32,739 bases of DNA from Oscillospiraceae bacterium (GCA_017516065.1 JAFWDQ010000019.1:1-32739); one strand, 5' to 3'; shown: positions 15,685 to 24,028, numbered from the stretch's first letter. Numbers and translations are program-made. The notes: generated by a model not told the origin, from the sequence alone.

Positions 15685-16713
15685 GTGACAGAGGAGCCCA
15701 TCATCCAGCTCAAGGGTCTCAACAAGACCTTCGGCTCAGGAGAGGGCCAGGTGGTGGCCCTGGACGGCATTGACCTGTCCATCTATCCCGGTGAGATCTT
15801 CGGCGTCATCGGCCTGTCCGGCGCCGGAAAGAGCACCCTGGTGCGCTGCATGAATCTGCTGGAGCGCCCCACCCGGGGCGAGGTCATCGTGGACGGCCAG
15901 TCCCTGACCACACTGTCGGAAAAGGAGCTGCGCATGGCCCGGCGGTCCATCGGCATGATCTTTCAGGGCTTTAATCTGCTCATGCAGCGCACGGCGCTGG
16001 ACAACGTCTGCTTCCCCCTGGAGCTGATGGGAAAGTCCCGGCGGGAGGCCCGGAAAAAAGCCAGAGAGATGCTGGCCACCGTGGGCCTTGCCGACCGGGA
16101 AAAGGCCTATCCCGCCCAGCTCTCCGGCGGTCAGAAGCAGCGGGTGGCCATCGCCCGGGCCCTGGCTACGGATCCGAAGGTGCTGCTGTGCGACGAGGCC
16201 ACCTCAGCCCTGGACCCCACCACCACGCTGTCCATCCTGGAGCTGCTCAAGGAGCTCAACACCCGGCTGGGCGTCACCGTGGTGGTCATCACCCACGAGA
16301 TGAAGGTCATCGAGAAGATCTGCAGCCGGGTGGCCATCCTGGCTCACAGCCACATCGTGGAGATGGGGGCCGTGGAGGAGATCTTCCGCCATCCCAAGAC
16401 CATGGAGGCCCGGACACTGATCTATCCCGCCTCCGTGGAGGAGACAGGGGAGAGCTATCCCGGCGGCGGCCGGTTCCTGCGCCTGATTTTCGACGGTCAG
16501 GCCACCGTCCGGCCCGTGGTGACGGAGATGGTGCTGGCCTGCGGCGCGCCGGTGAACATCGCCTACGCCGATACGAAGCTCATCGACGGCAAGATGTACG
16601 GGCAGATCCTGCTGGAGCTGCCCGGCGACCGGGTCACCGTGGGCAAGATGCTGTCGTTCCTGGACGACGCCGGCGTGAAATACGAGGAGGAGGAGGAGAC
16701 GCACAATGGGTAA
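15685..16713 (+). CDS. metN: Methionine ABC transporter, ATP-binding protein MetN
   Basis: This 342-residue ATPase powers methionine import with MetI and MetQ. Walker A (GLSGAGKS) begins at residue 43, the signature LSGGQKQR at 146 and Walker B LLCDEATSALDP near 166. The H-loop histidine is in VVVITHEM. Residues about 262-340 form the NIL domain, which in MetN binds methionine and inhibits transport when the cell is replete. The start is GTG at 15685 behind AGAGAGGTG. The gene overlaps metI by eight bases. Length and domain order match E. coli MetN (343 residues). Confidence 0.95.
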   Translation: MTEEPIIQLKGLNKTFGSGEGQVVALDGIDLSIYPGEIFGVIGLSGAGKSTLVRCMNLLERPTRGEVIVDGQSLTTLSEKELRMARRSIGMIFQGFNLLMQRTALDNVCFPLELMGKSRREARKKAREMLATVGLADREKAYPAQLSGGQKQRVAIARALATDPKVLLCDEATSALDPTTTLSILELLKELNTRLGVTVVVITHEMKVIEKICSRVAILAHSHIVEMGAVEEIFRHPKTMEARTLIYPASVEETGESYPGGGRFLRLIFDGQATVRPVVTEMVLACGAPVNIAYADTKLIDGKMYGQILLELPGDRVTVGKMLSFLDDAGVKYEEEEETHNG

Positions 16714-17362
16714 TATGCTCGGCCTGGTGGGCACCGGACTGCTGGAGACCATCTATATGACCCTGGGCTCCACTGTGATCGCCTATATCATCGGTCTGCC
16801 GGTGGGTCTGCTGCTGGTGGTCACCGACAAGGAGGGCATCCGCCCCCATCTGGTGCTGAACCGGACGGTGGGCATCATCGTCAATATCCTCCGCTCCGTG
16901 CCCTTTATCATCCTGCTGGTGTGGGTCATGCCCGTGACCCGCGCCATTATGGGCACCACCATCGGCTCCAAGGCCACCGTGGTGCCGCTGGTCATCTCCG
17001 CGGCTCCCTTCGTGGCCCGGATGGTGGAGAGCTCCGCCAAGGAGGTGGACCGGGGCGTCATCGAGGCCACCATCTCCATGGGCGCCTCCACGATGCAGAT
17101 CGTGCGCAAGGTGCTGATGCCGGAGGCCAAGCCCTCCCTGATCATCGGTGCCGCCATCGCCATCACCACCGTGCTGGGCTACTCCGCCATGGCGGGTATC
17201 GTGGGCGGCGGCGGTCTGGGCGCCATCGCCATCAACTACGGCTACTACCGCAGCAACAGCCAGATCATGCTGCTGATGGTCATCGTTCTGGTGGTCATTG
17301 TCCAGATCTTCCAGGAGATCGGCGGACGATTGTCCAATAAGACGGACAAACGGATCAGATAG
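16706..17362 (+). CDS. metI: Methionine ABC transporter permease MetI
   Basis: This 218-residue inner-membrane permease has five or six hydrophobic segments and the ABC permease EAA-like loop VIEATISMGASTMQIVRKVLMPEA (about 114-137), which docks on MetN. Its length equals E. coli MetI (217). The start at 16706 lies inside the end of metN and follows GAGGAGGAGGAG, which doubles as MetN codons and ribosome site. A 13-pair inverted repeat follows the stop. Confidence 0.95.
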   Translation: MGNMLGLVGTGLLETIYMTLGSTVIAYIIGLPVGLLLVVTDKEGIRPHLVLNRTVGIIVNILRSVPFIILLVWVMPVTRAIMGTTIGSKATVVPLVISAAPFVARMVESSAKEVDRGVIEATISMGASTMQIVRKVLMPEAKPSLIIGAAIAITTVLGYSAMAGIVGGGGLGAIAINYGYYRSNSQIMLLMVIVLVVIVQIFQEIGGRLSNKTDKRIR

Positions 17363-17367
17363 ATCGT

Positions 17368-17405
17368 TCAAAGCGAAACCGCGCAGGCGCTGGGTTTCGC
17401 TTTGA
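17368..17405 (+). terminator. Possible terminator or processing stem after metI
   Basis: TCAAAGCGAAACC (17368-17380) pairs perfectly with its complement at 17393-17405 around a 12-base loop, just six bases past the metI stop. The absence of a T-run argues against a classical intrinsic terminator. It could instead protect the metNI transcript 3' end. Confidence 0.45.
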
Positions 17406-17516
17406 GTAAGCAGCGCTTCGCTTTCGCACGGGCAAAGCCCGTACGACGCTCCGCGAGAGGTGTTTTTTCCGTGATACATGCTCCCGGAAAAAACGGATTT
17501 CAATGTGGAGGGGATT

Positions 17517-17677
17517 CCAAAGGGGAACCCCGTGTCAGGGGGGTCCCTTTTGGCGCGTTCTTTGCCTGCTTTCTGTCGCGTACAGAAAGCAGGCCCCCGG
17601 AGGGACGTTTCTCCCATCGTCGTCATATCTGCCGGCCTGATAAGACCAGCCGGCGCCGGGAGGCGGGGATATGAAAT
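17517..17677 (-). repeat. Dispersed palindromic element, copy A
   Basis: The core is a perfect 13-pair stem (17564-17576 with 17582-17594) with a five-base loop. Read on the minus strand it is followed by AAAGAACGCGCCAAAAGGGA. A second, oppositely oriented copy of the tail (CCAAAGGGGAACCCC) lies at 17517-17531. A further module (17619-17677, starting GTCGTCATATCTGC) is also shared with copy B. The inner stem CTTTCTGT/ACAGAAAG is identical to copy B, while the outer five pairs differ and stay complementary. Confidence 0.7.
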
Positions 17678-17740
17678 CCGCGCCGACAACATGTACCGCG
17701 AACGCTGCGAGGAGAAAAACCTGAAAATCTTTTTTACCGC

Positions 17741-17769
17741 TTGCGTCCTGCTGTGCGGGAGCATATAAT
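17741..17769 (+). promoter_or_regulatory. metQ: metQ promoter
   Basis: TATAAT (17764-17769) stands 17 bp from TTGCGT (17741-17746). The predicted start near 17777 gives a leader of about 58 nt, too short for a SAM riboswitch. metQ thus appears to be transcribed separately from metNI. Confidence 0.6.
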
Positions 17770-17834
17770 GATTCAATAAACTCTTGCTTATACCAAACGA
17801 AAAAAACTATAAAAAAGAAAAGAGGAGTTACAGA

Positions 17835-18719
17835 ATGAAAAAGACCCTTGCGAAGATCCTGACCCTGGCCATGGCCCTGGCGCTGGTGGCCGTGTTCGCC
17901 GGCTGCGGTTCCCCCGACGCCCCCGCCCCCGCCCCCGACGCCCCTCCCGCCGACAGCGGCGAGCCCGCCCCCGCCACTGAGCCCGTCACCCTGCGCGTCG
18001 GCGCCAGCGTCACCCCCCATGCCGAGATCCTGCAGCAGGTCGTGGAGCCTCTGGCCGCCCAGGGCATCACGCTGGAGATCGTGGAGTACACCGACTACGT
18101 CCAGCCCAACACCGCCGTGGAGGACGGCAGCCTGGACGCCAACTACTTCCAGCATCAGCCGTATCTGACTACCTTCAACGAGGAGAACGGCACGCATCTG
18201 GTGTCCGTGGCCTCCATCCACTATGAGCCCTTCGGCATCTATGCCGGCAAGACCGCCAGCATTGCCGATCTGGCCGACGGCGCCGTTATCGCCGTACCCA
18301 ACGACGGCTCCAACGAGACCCGTGCGCTGCTGCTGCTCCAGCAGGAGGGCATCATCACCATGAAGGAGGGCATCGACGCCTCCTCCAACGCCACCATCCT
18401 GGACATCGCCGACAATCCCCTGAACGTGGAGATCGTCGAGATGGAGGCGGCCCAGATCTCCCACTCCCTGCAGGATGTTGACCTGGGCGTCATCAACGGC
18501 AACTATGCCCTGCAGGCCGGCCTGAACGCCGGTACGGACGCGCTGGCCGTCGAGGACGCCAGCGGCGACGGCGCGCAGACCTACGCCAACATCATCTGCG
18601 TCAAGGAGGGCAACGAGGAGAATCCCGCCGTCCTGGCTCTGGTGGAGGCTCTGACCACCCCCGAGATGGGCGAGTGGATCAACACCACCTACGAGGGCGC
18701 CGTGGTGCCCATCTTCTGA
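17835..18719 (+). CDS. metQ: Methionine-binding lipoprotein MetQ
   Basis: This 294-residue substrate-binding lipoprotein delivers methionine to MetNI. The signal peptide ends in a lipobox (VFAGC), with the lipidated cysteine at residue 24. It is followed by a flexible Pro/Ala/Asp-rich linker (27-48). The NlpA/MetQ domain begins LRVGASVTPHAEILQQV and includes DANYFQHQPYL, both typical of the family. An open frame starts at 17784, but the ATG at 17835 has GAGGAG upstream and begins the signal peptide. It has its own promoter and terminator, so it can be made in excess of the membrane parts, as is usual for binding proteins. Confidence 0.95.
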   Translation: MKKTLAKILTLAMALALVAVFAGCGSPDAPAPAPDAPPADSGEPAPATEPVTLRVGASVTPHAEILQQVVEPLAAQGITLEIVEYTDYVQPNTAVEDGSLDANYFQHQPYLTTFNEENGTHLVSVASIHYEPFGIYAGKTASIADLADGAVIAVPNDGSNETRALLLLQQEGIITMKEGIDASSNATILDIADNPLNVEIVEMEAAQISHSLQDVDLGVINGNYALQAGLNAGTDALAVEDASGDGAQTYANIICVKEGNEENPAVLALVEALTTPEMGEWINTTYEGAVVPIF

Positions 18720-18747
18720 TCCCTGCGGCATGTAATATCTGAATTTT

Positions 18748-18790
18748 AAAGCAAGGGGCGCTGTCCTGCGGGCAGCGCCCCTTGCTTTTT
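18748..18790 (+). terminator. metQ: Strong intrinsic terminator after metQ
   Basis: A 16-pair stem (18748-18763 with 18773-18788) with a nine-base loop ends in TTTTT. It isolates metQ from the hydrogenase operon. Confidence 0.9.
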
Positions 18791-19126
18791 GCCGCGCTGC
18801 GGCAGCCGGCGGGGGAATAAAAAATGACAAAAGCGTCACAGGGGACCGTCAGAAGGGCGGGCCTGCCCGATTTGAGACAAAAAGCGGCGCCGAAGGGGCG
18901 CGGCGGCGGCATCCCCCCACCGGGGATACCACAGCCGATTGTGGCGGACGGGCGCCGGGACAAAACATTTTGTAGAAAAATCAGGGAAACTGCCCGGCGG
19001 GACCGGGGGGCGGCGGAGGTATTACCGGCTGAAAAGGTGCATAGAAATTGCCTGTGAGCAGGAAAAAATGCACGGTTTTGACAGTGTGGAAAGGGTCGAA
19101 TTGTCTGGAATTTAACGATTTTGTAA

Positions 19127-19155
19127 TTGACAGAGAGGGCGCCCGGTGATAAAAT
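19127..19155 (+). promoter_or_regulatory. echA: Promoter of the ech hydrogenase operon
   Basis: A consensus TTGACA (19127-19132) and TAAAAT (19150-19155) are separated by 17 bp, with TGA directly before the -10 making it extended. This is the best-scoring promoter by eye in the window and suggests high basal transcription. Confidence 0.8.
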
Positions 19156-19261
19156 TGAGTCACTATTATGGGGTACGATACCCGGGCGGTCGTACTTCTG
19201 TTACGCGGACCCGTCCGAGCGGAATGCACCGGGTCCAGCGAATCAATGAAGGGGGTTGTAA

Positions 19262-21223
19262 ATGGTGGAACTTATCTTGTTCCTCATCCTGTTCCCGTTC
19301 CTGGCTGCAGTCATCCTTGCAGTAGCCCGCAGCCAAGCTGCGCGGCGGATAATTGTACCGATTTGCGGCATACTGATCATCATTGCCGCCATCGCCTTTG
19401 CGGTACAGTGGCTGCCTGCAATCGGTGTCTTCGGCGCCATGGGAGGCGGGACCGGCATCATGCTTGTGACGGAAGCCCACGTCGTGGATATGGTCATGCT
19501 GATCGGCGAGGTCGTTCTGCTGGTCGTTATCCTGGCATTCAGCTTTAAGTACAAGCGCTATTTCTGTGTCGTGCTGTCTGTCGTCCAGTTCCTCATCATG
19601 CTGGTGGTGGATCTGGTCATGGATAAGCCGGAGGTCTATCAGCTCAACATTGACCGTCTGACGGTCATCATGGTGCTGATCGTCGGCATCGTCGGCTCTC
19701 TGATCTGCATCTACGGCTTCGGTTACATGAAGGATTATCACCATCATCATACCGACGTCAAGCCCAGACAGCCGTTCTTCTTCGCCATTCTGTTCATGTT
19801 CCTGGGCGCCATGATGGGCCTGGTCATGTCCAACAGTCTGATCTGGATGTATTTCTTCTGGGAGATCACGAGCGTCAGCTCCTTCCTGCTCATCGGCTAC
19901 ACCCGTACGGAGGAGGCCATCAACAACTCCTTCCGGGCTTTGTGGATGAACCTGCTCGGCGGCCTCGGCTTCGCCGTGGGCATCTGCTTCCTGGTGAGCA
20001 ACTGCGGCATCGTGTCCTTCGATCAGCTCCTGGCGTCCGGCAACGGTGCGATCCTCCTGCCGGTGGCCCTGCTGGCCTTCGCCGGACTGACCAAGTCCGC
20101 ACAGCTCCCGTTCTCCCGCTGGCTTCTGGGCGCCATGGTGGCTCCCACCCCGACCTCCGCGCTGCTCCACAGCGCCACCATGGTCAAGGCCGGCGTGTAT
20201 CTCCTGCTTCGCCTGGCTCCCGTTATGGCCGGAACGCCCGCCGGTTATATGGTTGCCTTCGTCGGCGGCTTCACGTTCCTGATTACCAGCATGCTGGCCA
20301 TCACCAAGAGCGACGGCAAGCAGGTCCTGGCGTATTCCACCATCTCCAACCTGGGCCTGATCACGGCCTGCGCCGGTGTTGGTATGCCTGAAACCGTCTG
20401 GGCAGGCGTGTTCCTCATCATCTTCCACGCGGTCTCCAAGTCCATGCTCTTCCAGTCCGTGGGCGCCGTGGAGAACGCCACCGGAAGCCGCGACATCGAG
20501 TCCATGACAGGCCTGATCGTCCGTTATCCGAAGATGGCCTTCGTTATGATCATCGGTATCTGCGGCATGTTCCTTGCGCCTTTCGGCATGCTCATCTCCA
20601 AGTGGGCCGCCCTGAAGGCCTTTGTGGACGCCGGCGACTTTATCAGCCTGATCATGGTGTTCTTCGTTGCCTTCGGCAGCGCCACCACCGTGTTCTACTG
20701 GTCCAAGTGGCTGGGCAAGATCATCTCCGTCCCGGGCAAGTTCGAGAAGTGCGAGCATAAGACCGGCGGTACCGAGTGGTTCTCCCTGTGGATCCACTTC
20801 GTGCTGATGATCGTCATCTGTCTCGCGTTCCTGCCCATCTCCGGCCTTGTGGTCGCGCCTCTGGTGGACGGCATGTTCGGTGCCTTTGCATCGGCGGCGA
20901 TCAGTTCCAGCAACCTGTTCACGATGTTCGTGCTGTTGGTGCTGATCATCATCATTCCGCTCATCGCCTGGGGGACCAGCCATAAGAAGAATTACCGCAA
21001 AGAGCTGGCGTACATGGCCGGTATCAACCGCGGTGACGACATCGGCTTTGTCAATTCCTTCGGCGGGACCACGGAAGTGAATCTGTCCTCCTGGTATATG
21101 GAAGACGTTTTCGGAGAACATAAGCTGTGGAAGCCCTCCGTCTGGATCACCATCATCGCCATTGTCGGTTTCATCGCCGCTTCGGCCGGCACTGTCTTAA
21201 CTGCGATTGGAGGTGTCCTGTAA
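19262..21223 (+). CDS. echA: Energy-converting hydrogenase subunit EchA (NuoL/antiporter-like)
   Basis: This 653-residue polytopic membrane protein is the ion-pumping subunit of a group 4 [NiFe] hydrogenase, related to NuoL and Mrp antiporters. The channel residues match: Glu201 in FFWEITSVSSFLLIGY (NuoL Glu144 position) and Lys278 in LTKSAQLPFSRWLLGAM (NuoL Lys229 position). PTPTSALLHSATMVKAGVY is the family core. A run of four His (160-163) precedes the fourth or fifth membrane segment. The start at 19262 follows AAGGGGGTTG. The stop and the echB start share an A (TAATG), so translation is coupled. The order A-B-C-D-E-F equals that of Methanosarcina ech. Confidence 0.93.
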   Translation: MVELILFLILFPFLAAVILAVARSQAARRIIVPICGILIIIAAIAFAVQWLPAIGVFGAMGGGTGIMLVTEAHVVDMVMLIGEVVLLVVILAFSFKYKRYFCVVLSVVQFLIMLVVDLVMDKPEVYQLNIDRLTVIMVLIVGIVGSLICIYGFGYMKDYHHHHTDVKPRQPFFFAILFMFLGAMMGLVMSNSLIWMYFFWEITSVSSFLLIGYTRTEEAINNSFRALWMNLLGGLGFAVGICFLVSNCGIVSFDQLLASGNGAILLPVALLAFAGLTKSAQLPFSRWLLGAMVAPTPTSALLHSATMVKAGVYLLLRLAPVMAGTPAGYMVAFVGGFTFLITSMLAITKSDGKQVLAYSTISNLGLITACAGVGMPETVWAGVFLIIFHAVSKSMLFQSVGAVENATGSRDIESMTGLIVRYPKMAFVMIIGICGMFLAPFGMLISKWAALKAFVDAGDFISLIMVFFVAFGSATTVFYWSKWLGKIISVPGKFEKCEHKTGGTEWFSLWIHFVLMIVICLAFLPISGLVVAPLVDGMFGAFASAAISSSNLFTMFVLLVLIIIIPLIAWGTSHKKNYRKELAYMAGINRGDDIGFVNSFGGTTEVNLSSWYMEDVFGEHKLWKPSVWITIIAIVGFIAASAGTVLTAIGGVL

Positions 21224-22107
21224 TGGCGAACATGACGTTTATCTGGGCCGTTGTGGGCGTCGTCGCCTACATCATTCTGGCTCCCTTTGTCGGCGGCCTG
21301 CTGGCCGGCTTCGACCGTAAGTTCACCGCCCATATGCAGGGCAGAAAGGGCCCCCCGGTCCTGCAGCCTTTCTTCGATGTCTCCAAGCTGCTGAAGAAGG
21401 AGATCACCGTGGTCAACAAGGGCCAGCGGTTCCTGGTCGTCTGCTTCCTGCTGTTCATCGTCATCACCGGCTGCCTGTTCTTCGCGGGCCTGGATCTGCT
21501 GATGTGCTTCTTCGCGCTGACCACCGCCGCCATCTTCCTGGTGCTGGCCGCTTACAGCGCGCACTCCGCTTACAGCCATATGGGCGCACAGCGTGAGCTG
21601 CTGCAGATGCTCTGCTATGAGCCGATCATCCTGCTCATCGCCGTGGGCTTCTATGTGGCTACCGATTCCTTCGCCGTGACGGGCATCCTGCACGGTACGG
21701 TGTCTCCCATTGTCTGGCTGCCCCTGCTGTTCATCGCCTTCGTGATGATCCTGCCGGCGAAGCTGGGCAAGTCCCCGTTCGATATCAGCACTTCCCACCA
21801 TGCCCATCAGGAGATCGTCAAGGGCGTGACCACCGAGCTGGCCGGCGGCAACCTGGCCATGGTGGAGATCGCTCACTGGTATGAGGACGTGTTCCTCCTC
21901 GGCGTGATCTTCCTGTTCATCGCCAACATGAATCACTGGTGGACGATCATCCTGGGCGTCATCGTGTGTCTCGTGGTCTACTTCATCCAGACCCTCATCG
22001 ACAACACCTGCGCCCGCGTGAAGTGGAACGAAATGCTGCGGTTCACCTGGCTGGTGGCCATCGCCCTGGGCGTGACCAACGTCATCCTGGTGTACTATCT
22101 TAGATAA
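21223..22107 (+). CDS. echB: Energy-converting hydrogenase subunit EchB (NuoH-like)
   Basis: This 294-residue membrane protein with about eight hydrophobic segments is the NuoH/HycD-type subunit linking the peripheral hydrogenase to the pump. The signature GRKGPPVLQPFFDVSKLLKKE (about 41-61) forms the cytoplasmic loop that faces the quinone site in complex I and is retained in Ech. A second conserved loop is FDISTSHHAHQEIVKG. The start at 21223 lies in the echA stop, with GGAGGTG 9-15 bases upstream. An in-frame upstream ATG at 21127 lies inside echA and is not used. The length matches EchB. Confidence 0.94.
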   Translation: MANMTFIWAVVGVVAYIILAPFVGGLLAGFDRKFTAHMQGRKGPPVLQPFFDVSKLLKKEITVVNKGQRFLVVCFLLFIVITGCLFFAGLDLLMCFFALTTAAIFLVLAAYSAHSAYSHMGAQRELLQMLCYEPIILLIAVGFYVATDSFAVTGILHGTVSPIVWLPLLFIAFVMILPAKLGKSPFDISTSHHAHQEIVKGVTTELAGGNLAMVEIAHWYEDVFLLGVIFLFIANMNHWWTIILGVIVCLVVYFIQTLIDNTCARVKWNEMLRFTWLVAIALGVTNVILVYYLR

Positions 22108-22122
22108 GGAGGTAGAGGATTC

Positions 22123-22557
22123 ATGGCTGATATTACGAAATCCCCGTGGATAATGCACTATGATGCATCCAGCTGCAACGGCTGTGACATCGAGGTCCTC
22201 GCCTGTCTGACCCCGCTCTATGACGTGGAGCGCTTTGGCATCATCAACACCGGTAACCCGAAGCACGCGGATATCCTGCTCATCACCGGCAGCGTGAACA
22301 CCCAGAATCAGGAAGTGGTCAAGCAGCTGTACGAGCAGATGCCCGAGCCGAAGGTCGTCGTGGCCATCGGCATCTGTGCCTGCAACGGCGGCGTGTTCAA
22401 GGAGTGCTACAACGTGCTCGGCGGCGTGGATAAGGTCATTCCCGTGGACGTGTACGTCCCCGGCTGTGCGGCTCGTCCCCAGTCCATTGTCGACGGCGTC
22501 GTCAAGGGTCTCGGCGTTCTCAAAGAGAAGCGCGAGGCCATGAAGAAGAAAGCGTAA
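22123..22557 (+). CDS. echC: [NiFe] hydrogenase small subunit EchC (NuoB-like)
   Basis: This 144-residue subunit holds the proximal [4Fe-4S] cluster that exchanges electrons with the [NiFe] site. Its ligands appear as Cys18 and Cys21 (SSCNGCDIEV), Cys85 (IGICACNGG) and Cys115 (VPGCAARPQ). The whole sequence parallels Methanosarcina EchC (SPWIMHYDASSCNGCDIEV, LTPLYDVERFG). No Tat signal or second cluster domain is present, as expected for group 4 enzymes on the inner membrane face. It starts 15 bp after echB behind AAGGAGG. Confidence 0.96.
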   Translation: MADITKSPWIMHYDASSCNGCDIEVLACLTPLYDVERFGIINTGNPKHADILLITGSVNTQNQEVVKQLYEQMPEPKVVVAIGICACNGGVFKECYNVLGGVDKVIPVDVYVPGCAARPQSIVDGVVKGLGVLKEKREAMKKKA

Positions 22558-22569
22558 GGAGGCTGGAAC

Positions 22570-22911
22570 ATGAGTGATTTATATGAAATCGTCCCCATCA
22601 CCCCGGAGCAGCTTCCGATCGTAGCTATGGAGAAGAAGGCGCAGGGCGGCAGACTGGTTCAGATCTGCGCCACCCGCCGTCCCAACGGCTATGAGGTCCT
22701 GTACTCCTTTGATGTGGAGACGCAGCTTTATAACTACCGTCTTGATATCGACGAGGGCGTAGAGGTCGCCAGCATCAGCGAGATCTTCCCGCCGGCGTTC
22801 CTGTACGAAAACGAAGTGTCCGAGCTGTTCGGCGTTCCGATCAAGGGTATCTCCATTGACTTCCAGGGGAAGCTCTACCGGATCGAAGCCACGACGCCGT
22901 TCAAGGATTGA
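22570..22911 (+). CDS. echD: Hydrogenase subunit EchD (NuoC-like)
   Basis: This 113-residue soluble subunit corresponds to the 30-kDa (NuoC) family in its short hydrogenase form. The motif FLYENEVSELFGVPIKGISID (about 78-98) is the core of the family, equivalent to ERE.(Y/F)D.FG in NuoC. It has no cofactor ligands and helps hold the large subunit on the cluster-bearing subunits. It begins 12 bp after echC with AAGGAGG. Confidence 0.9.
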   Translation: MSDLYEIVPITPEQLPIVAMEKKAQGGRLVQICATRRPNGYEVLYSFDVETQLYNYRLDIDEGVEVASISEIFPPAFLYENEVSELFGVPIKGISIDFQGKLYRIEATTPFKD

Positions 22912-22927
22912 GGGGAGGAGAACTGAC

Positions 22928-24010
22928 ATGGGAAATAGATCTGTTATTCCGTTCGGTCCTCAGCACCCCGTGCTGCCGGAACCGATCCATCTCGATCTCG
23001 TTATAGAGGATGAAAAGGTCGTCCAGGCGATCCCCAACATCGGCTTCATTCACAGAGGCCTGGAGAAGCTGGTCCAGAAGCGCGATTTCACCGACTACGG
23101 CTACGTGGTCGAGCGTATCTGCGGTATCTGCAGCTACATCCACGGCATGTCCTACTACGAGGTCATCGAGCACATCATGGGCATCGAGATCCCGGAGCGC
23201 GCGAAGTATCTGCGCACCATCTGGTCCGAGATGTCCAGAGTTCACAGCCACCTGTTGTGGCTGGGCCTGCTGGCCGACGGCTTCGGCTTTGAAGCCCTGT
23301 TTTATCAGTGCTGGCGCCTGCGTGAGAAGGTCCTCGATATGTTCGAGGCTTCCACCGGCGGCCGCGTGGTGTTCTCTGTCAACACCATCGGCGGCGTGCT
23401 GAAGGACATGGATTCCAGCATGCTGAAGTCCTTTGTGGACATTTTCCAGGATATGGACAAGGAGATCCACAAGTGCTGCGACATCTTCCTGAAGGACTAC
23501 ACGGTTGAGACCCGTCTGAAGGACGTGGGCATCCTGACCAAGGAGAACGCTGTCCTGCTGGGCGCCGTCGGTCCCACCATGCGCGGCAGCGGCATCGCCG
23601 TCGACACCCGCAAGAAGTACAGCTATGCCGCTTACGACAAGCTGGACTTCGAGCCCTGCGTGGCCTATGAGGGCGACAGCTTCGCCCGCTGCCTCGTCCG
23701 GATCGAGGAGCTGTATCAGTCCATCGACCTGATCCGTCAGGCCGTGGATAAGATCCCCGCCGGCGACATCATCACCCCGTACAAGGGCAAGCCCAACGGC
23801 GAGTTCATGTTCCGCGCCGAGCAGCCCAGAGGCGAGGCCATCTACTACGGCAAGGCCAATGGCACGAACCATCTGGAGCGGTTCCGTATCCGGACGCCGA
23901 CCTTCGCCAACATCACCCCGATGCTGAACATCCTGGCCGGTGCGCAGCTGGCGGATGTGCCCATCCTGGTGCTGACCATTGACCCGTGCATCAGCTGCAC
24001 GGAAAGATAA
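22928..24010 (+). CDS. echE: [NiFe] hydrogenase large subunit EchE (NuoD-like), without C-terminal extension
   Basis: This 360-residue subunit carries the [NiFe] active site. The N-terminal nickel motif is RICGICSYIHG (about 63-73) and the C-terminal motif is DPCISC (353-358). The protein ends CTER, three residues after the last ligand, so the C-terminal peptide that is cut off in most [NiFe] hydrogenases is absent, as in Methanosarcina EchE and CooH. The frame is open to 22856, but GGGGAGGAG upstream of the ATG at 22928 and the family N-terminus (IPFGPQHPVLPEP) fix this start. Arginine codons are mainly CGC, CGT and AGA, suggesting high expression. Confidence 0.96.
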   Translation: MGNRSVIPFGPQHPVLPEPIHLDLVIEDEKVVQAIPNIGFIHRGLEKLVQKRDFTDYGYVVERICGICSYIHGMSYYEVIEHIMGIEIPERAKYLRTIWSEMSRVHSHLLWLGLLADGFGFEALFYQCWRLREKVLDMFEASTGGRVVFSVNTIGGVLKDMDSSMLKSFVDIFQDMDKEIHKCCDIFLKDYTVETRLKDVGILTKENAVLLGAVGPTMRGSGIAVDTRKKYSYAAYDKLDFEPCVAYEGDSFARCLVRIEELYQSIDLIRQAVDKIPAGDIITPYKGKPNGEFMFRAEQPRGEAIYYGKANGTNHLERFRIRTPTFANITPMLNILAGAQLADVPILVLTIDPCISCTER

Positions 24011-24028
24011 CGGGAGGGGGAAGAGATA

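Larger units (their letters stand above)
17363..17834. other. Intergenic stretch with inverted repeats and the metQ promoter
   Basis: No gene is supported between metI and metQ. The stretch holds a 13-pair stem (17368-17380 with 17393-17405) without a T-run, a six-pair hairpin (17428-17442), a dispersed repeat element (17517-17677) and the metQ promoter (17741-17769). Open frames crossing the region are made of repeat sequence and have no usable ribosome site. Confidence 0.6.
18720..19261. other. Intergenic stretch: metQ terminator and hydrogenase promoter and leader
   Basis: No gene is supported here. It contains the metQ terminator (18748-18790), about 330 bp of GC-rich sequence with no feature I can name, a strong promoter (19127-19155) and a leader of about 100 nt. 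The leader contains two small inverted repeats: GTACGA with TCGTAC (19171-19193) and GGACCCG with CGGGTCC (19207-19236). Confidence 0.6.

Noticed and set aside
18824-19057. A 77-residue plus-strand frame between metQ and echA
   Set aside because: It has no ribosome site, an Arg/Gly/Pro-rich composition and no neighbour logic.
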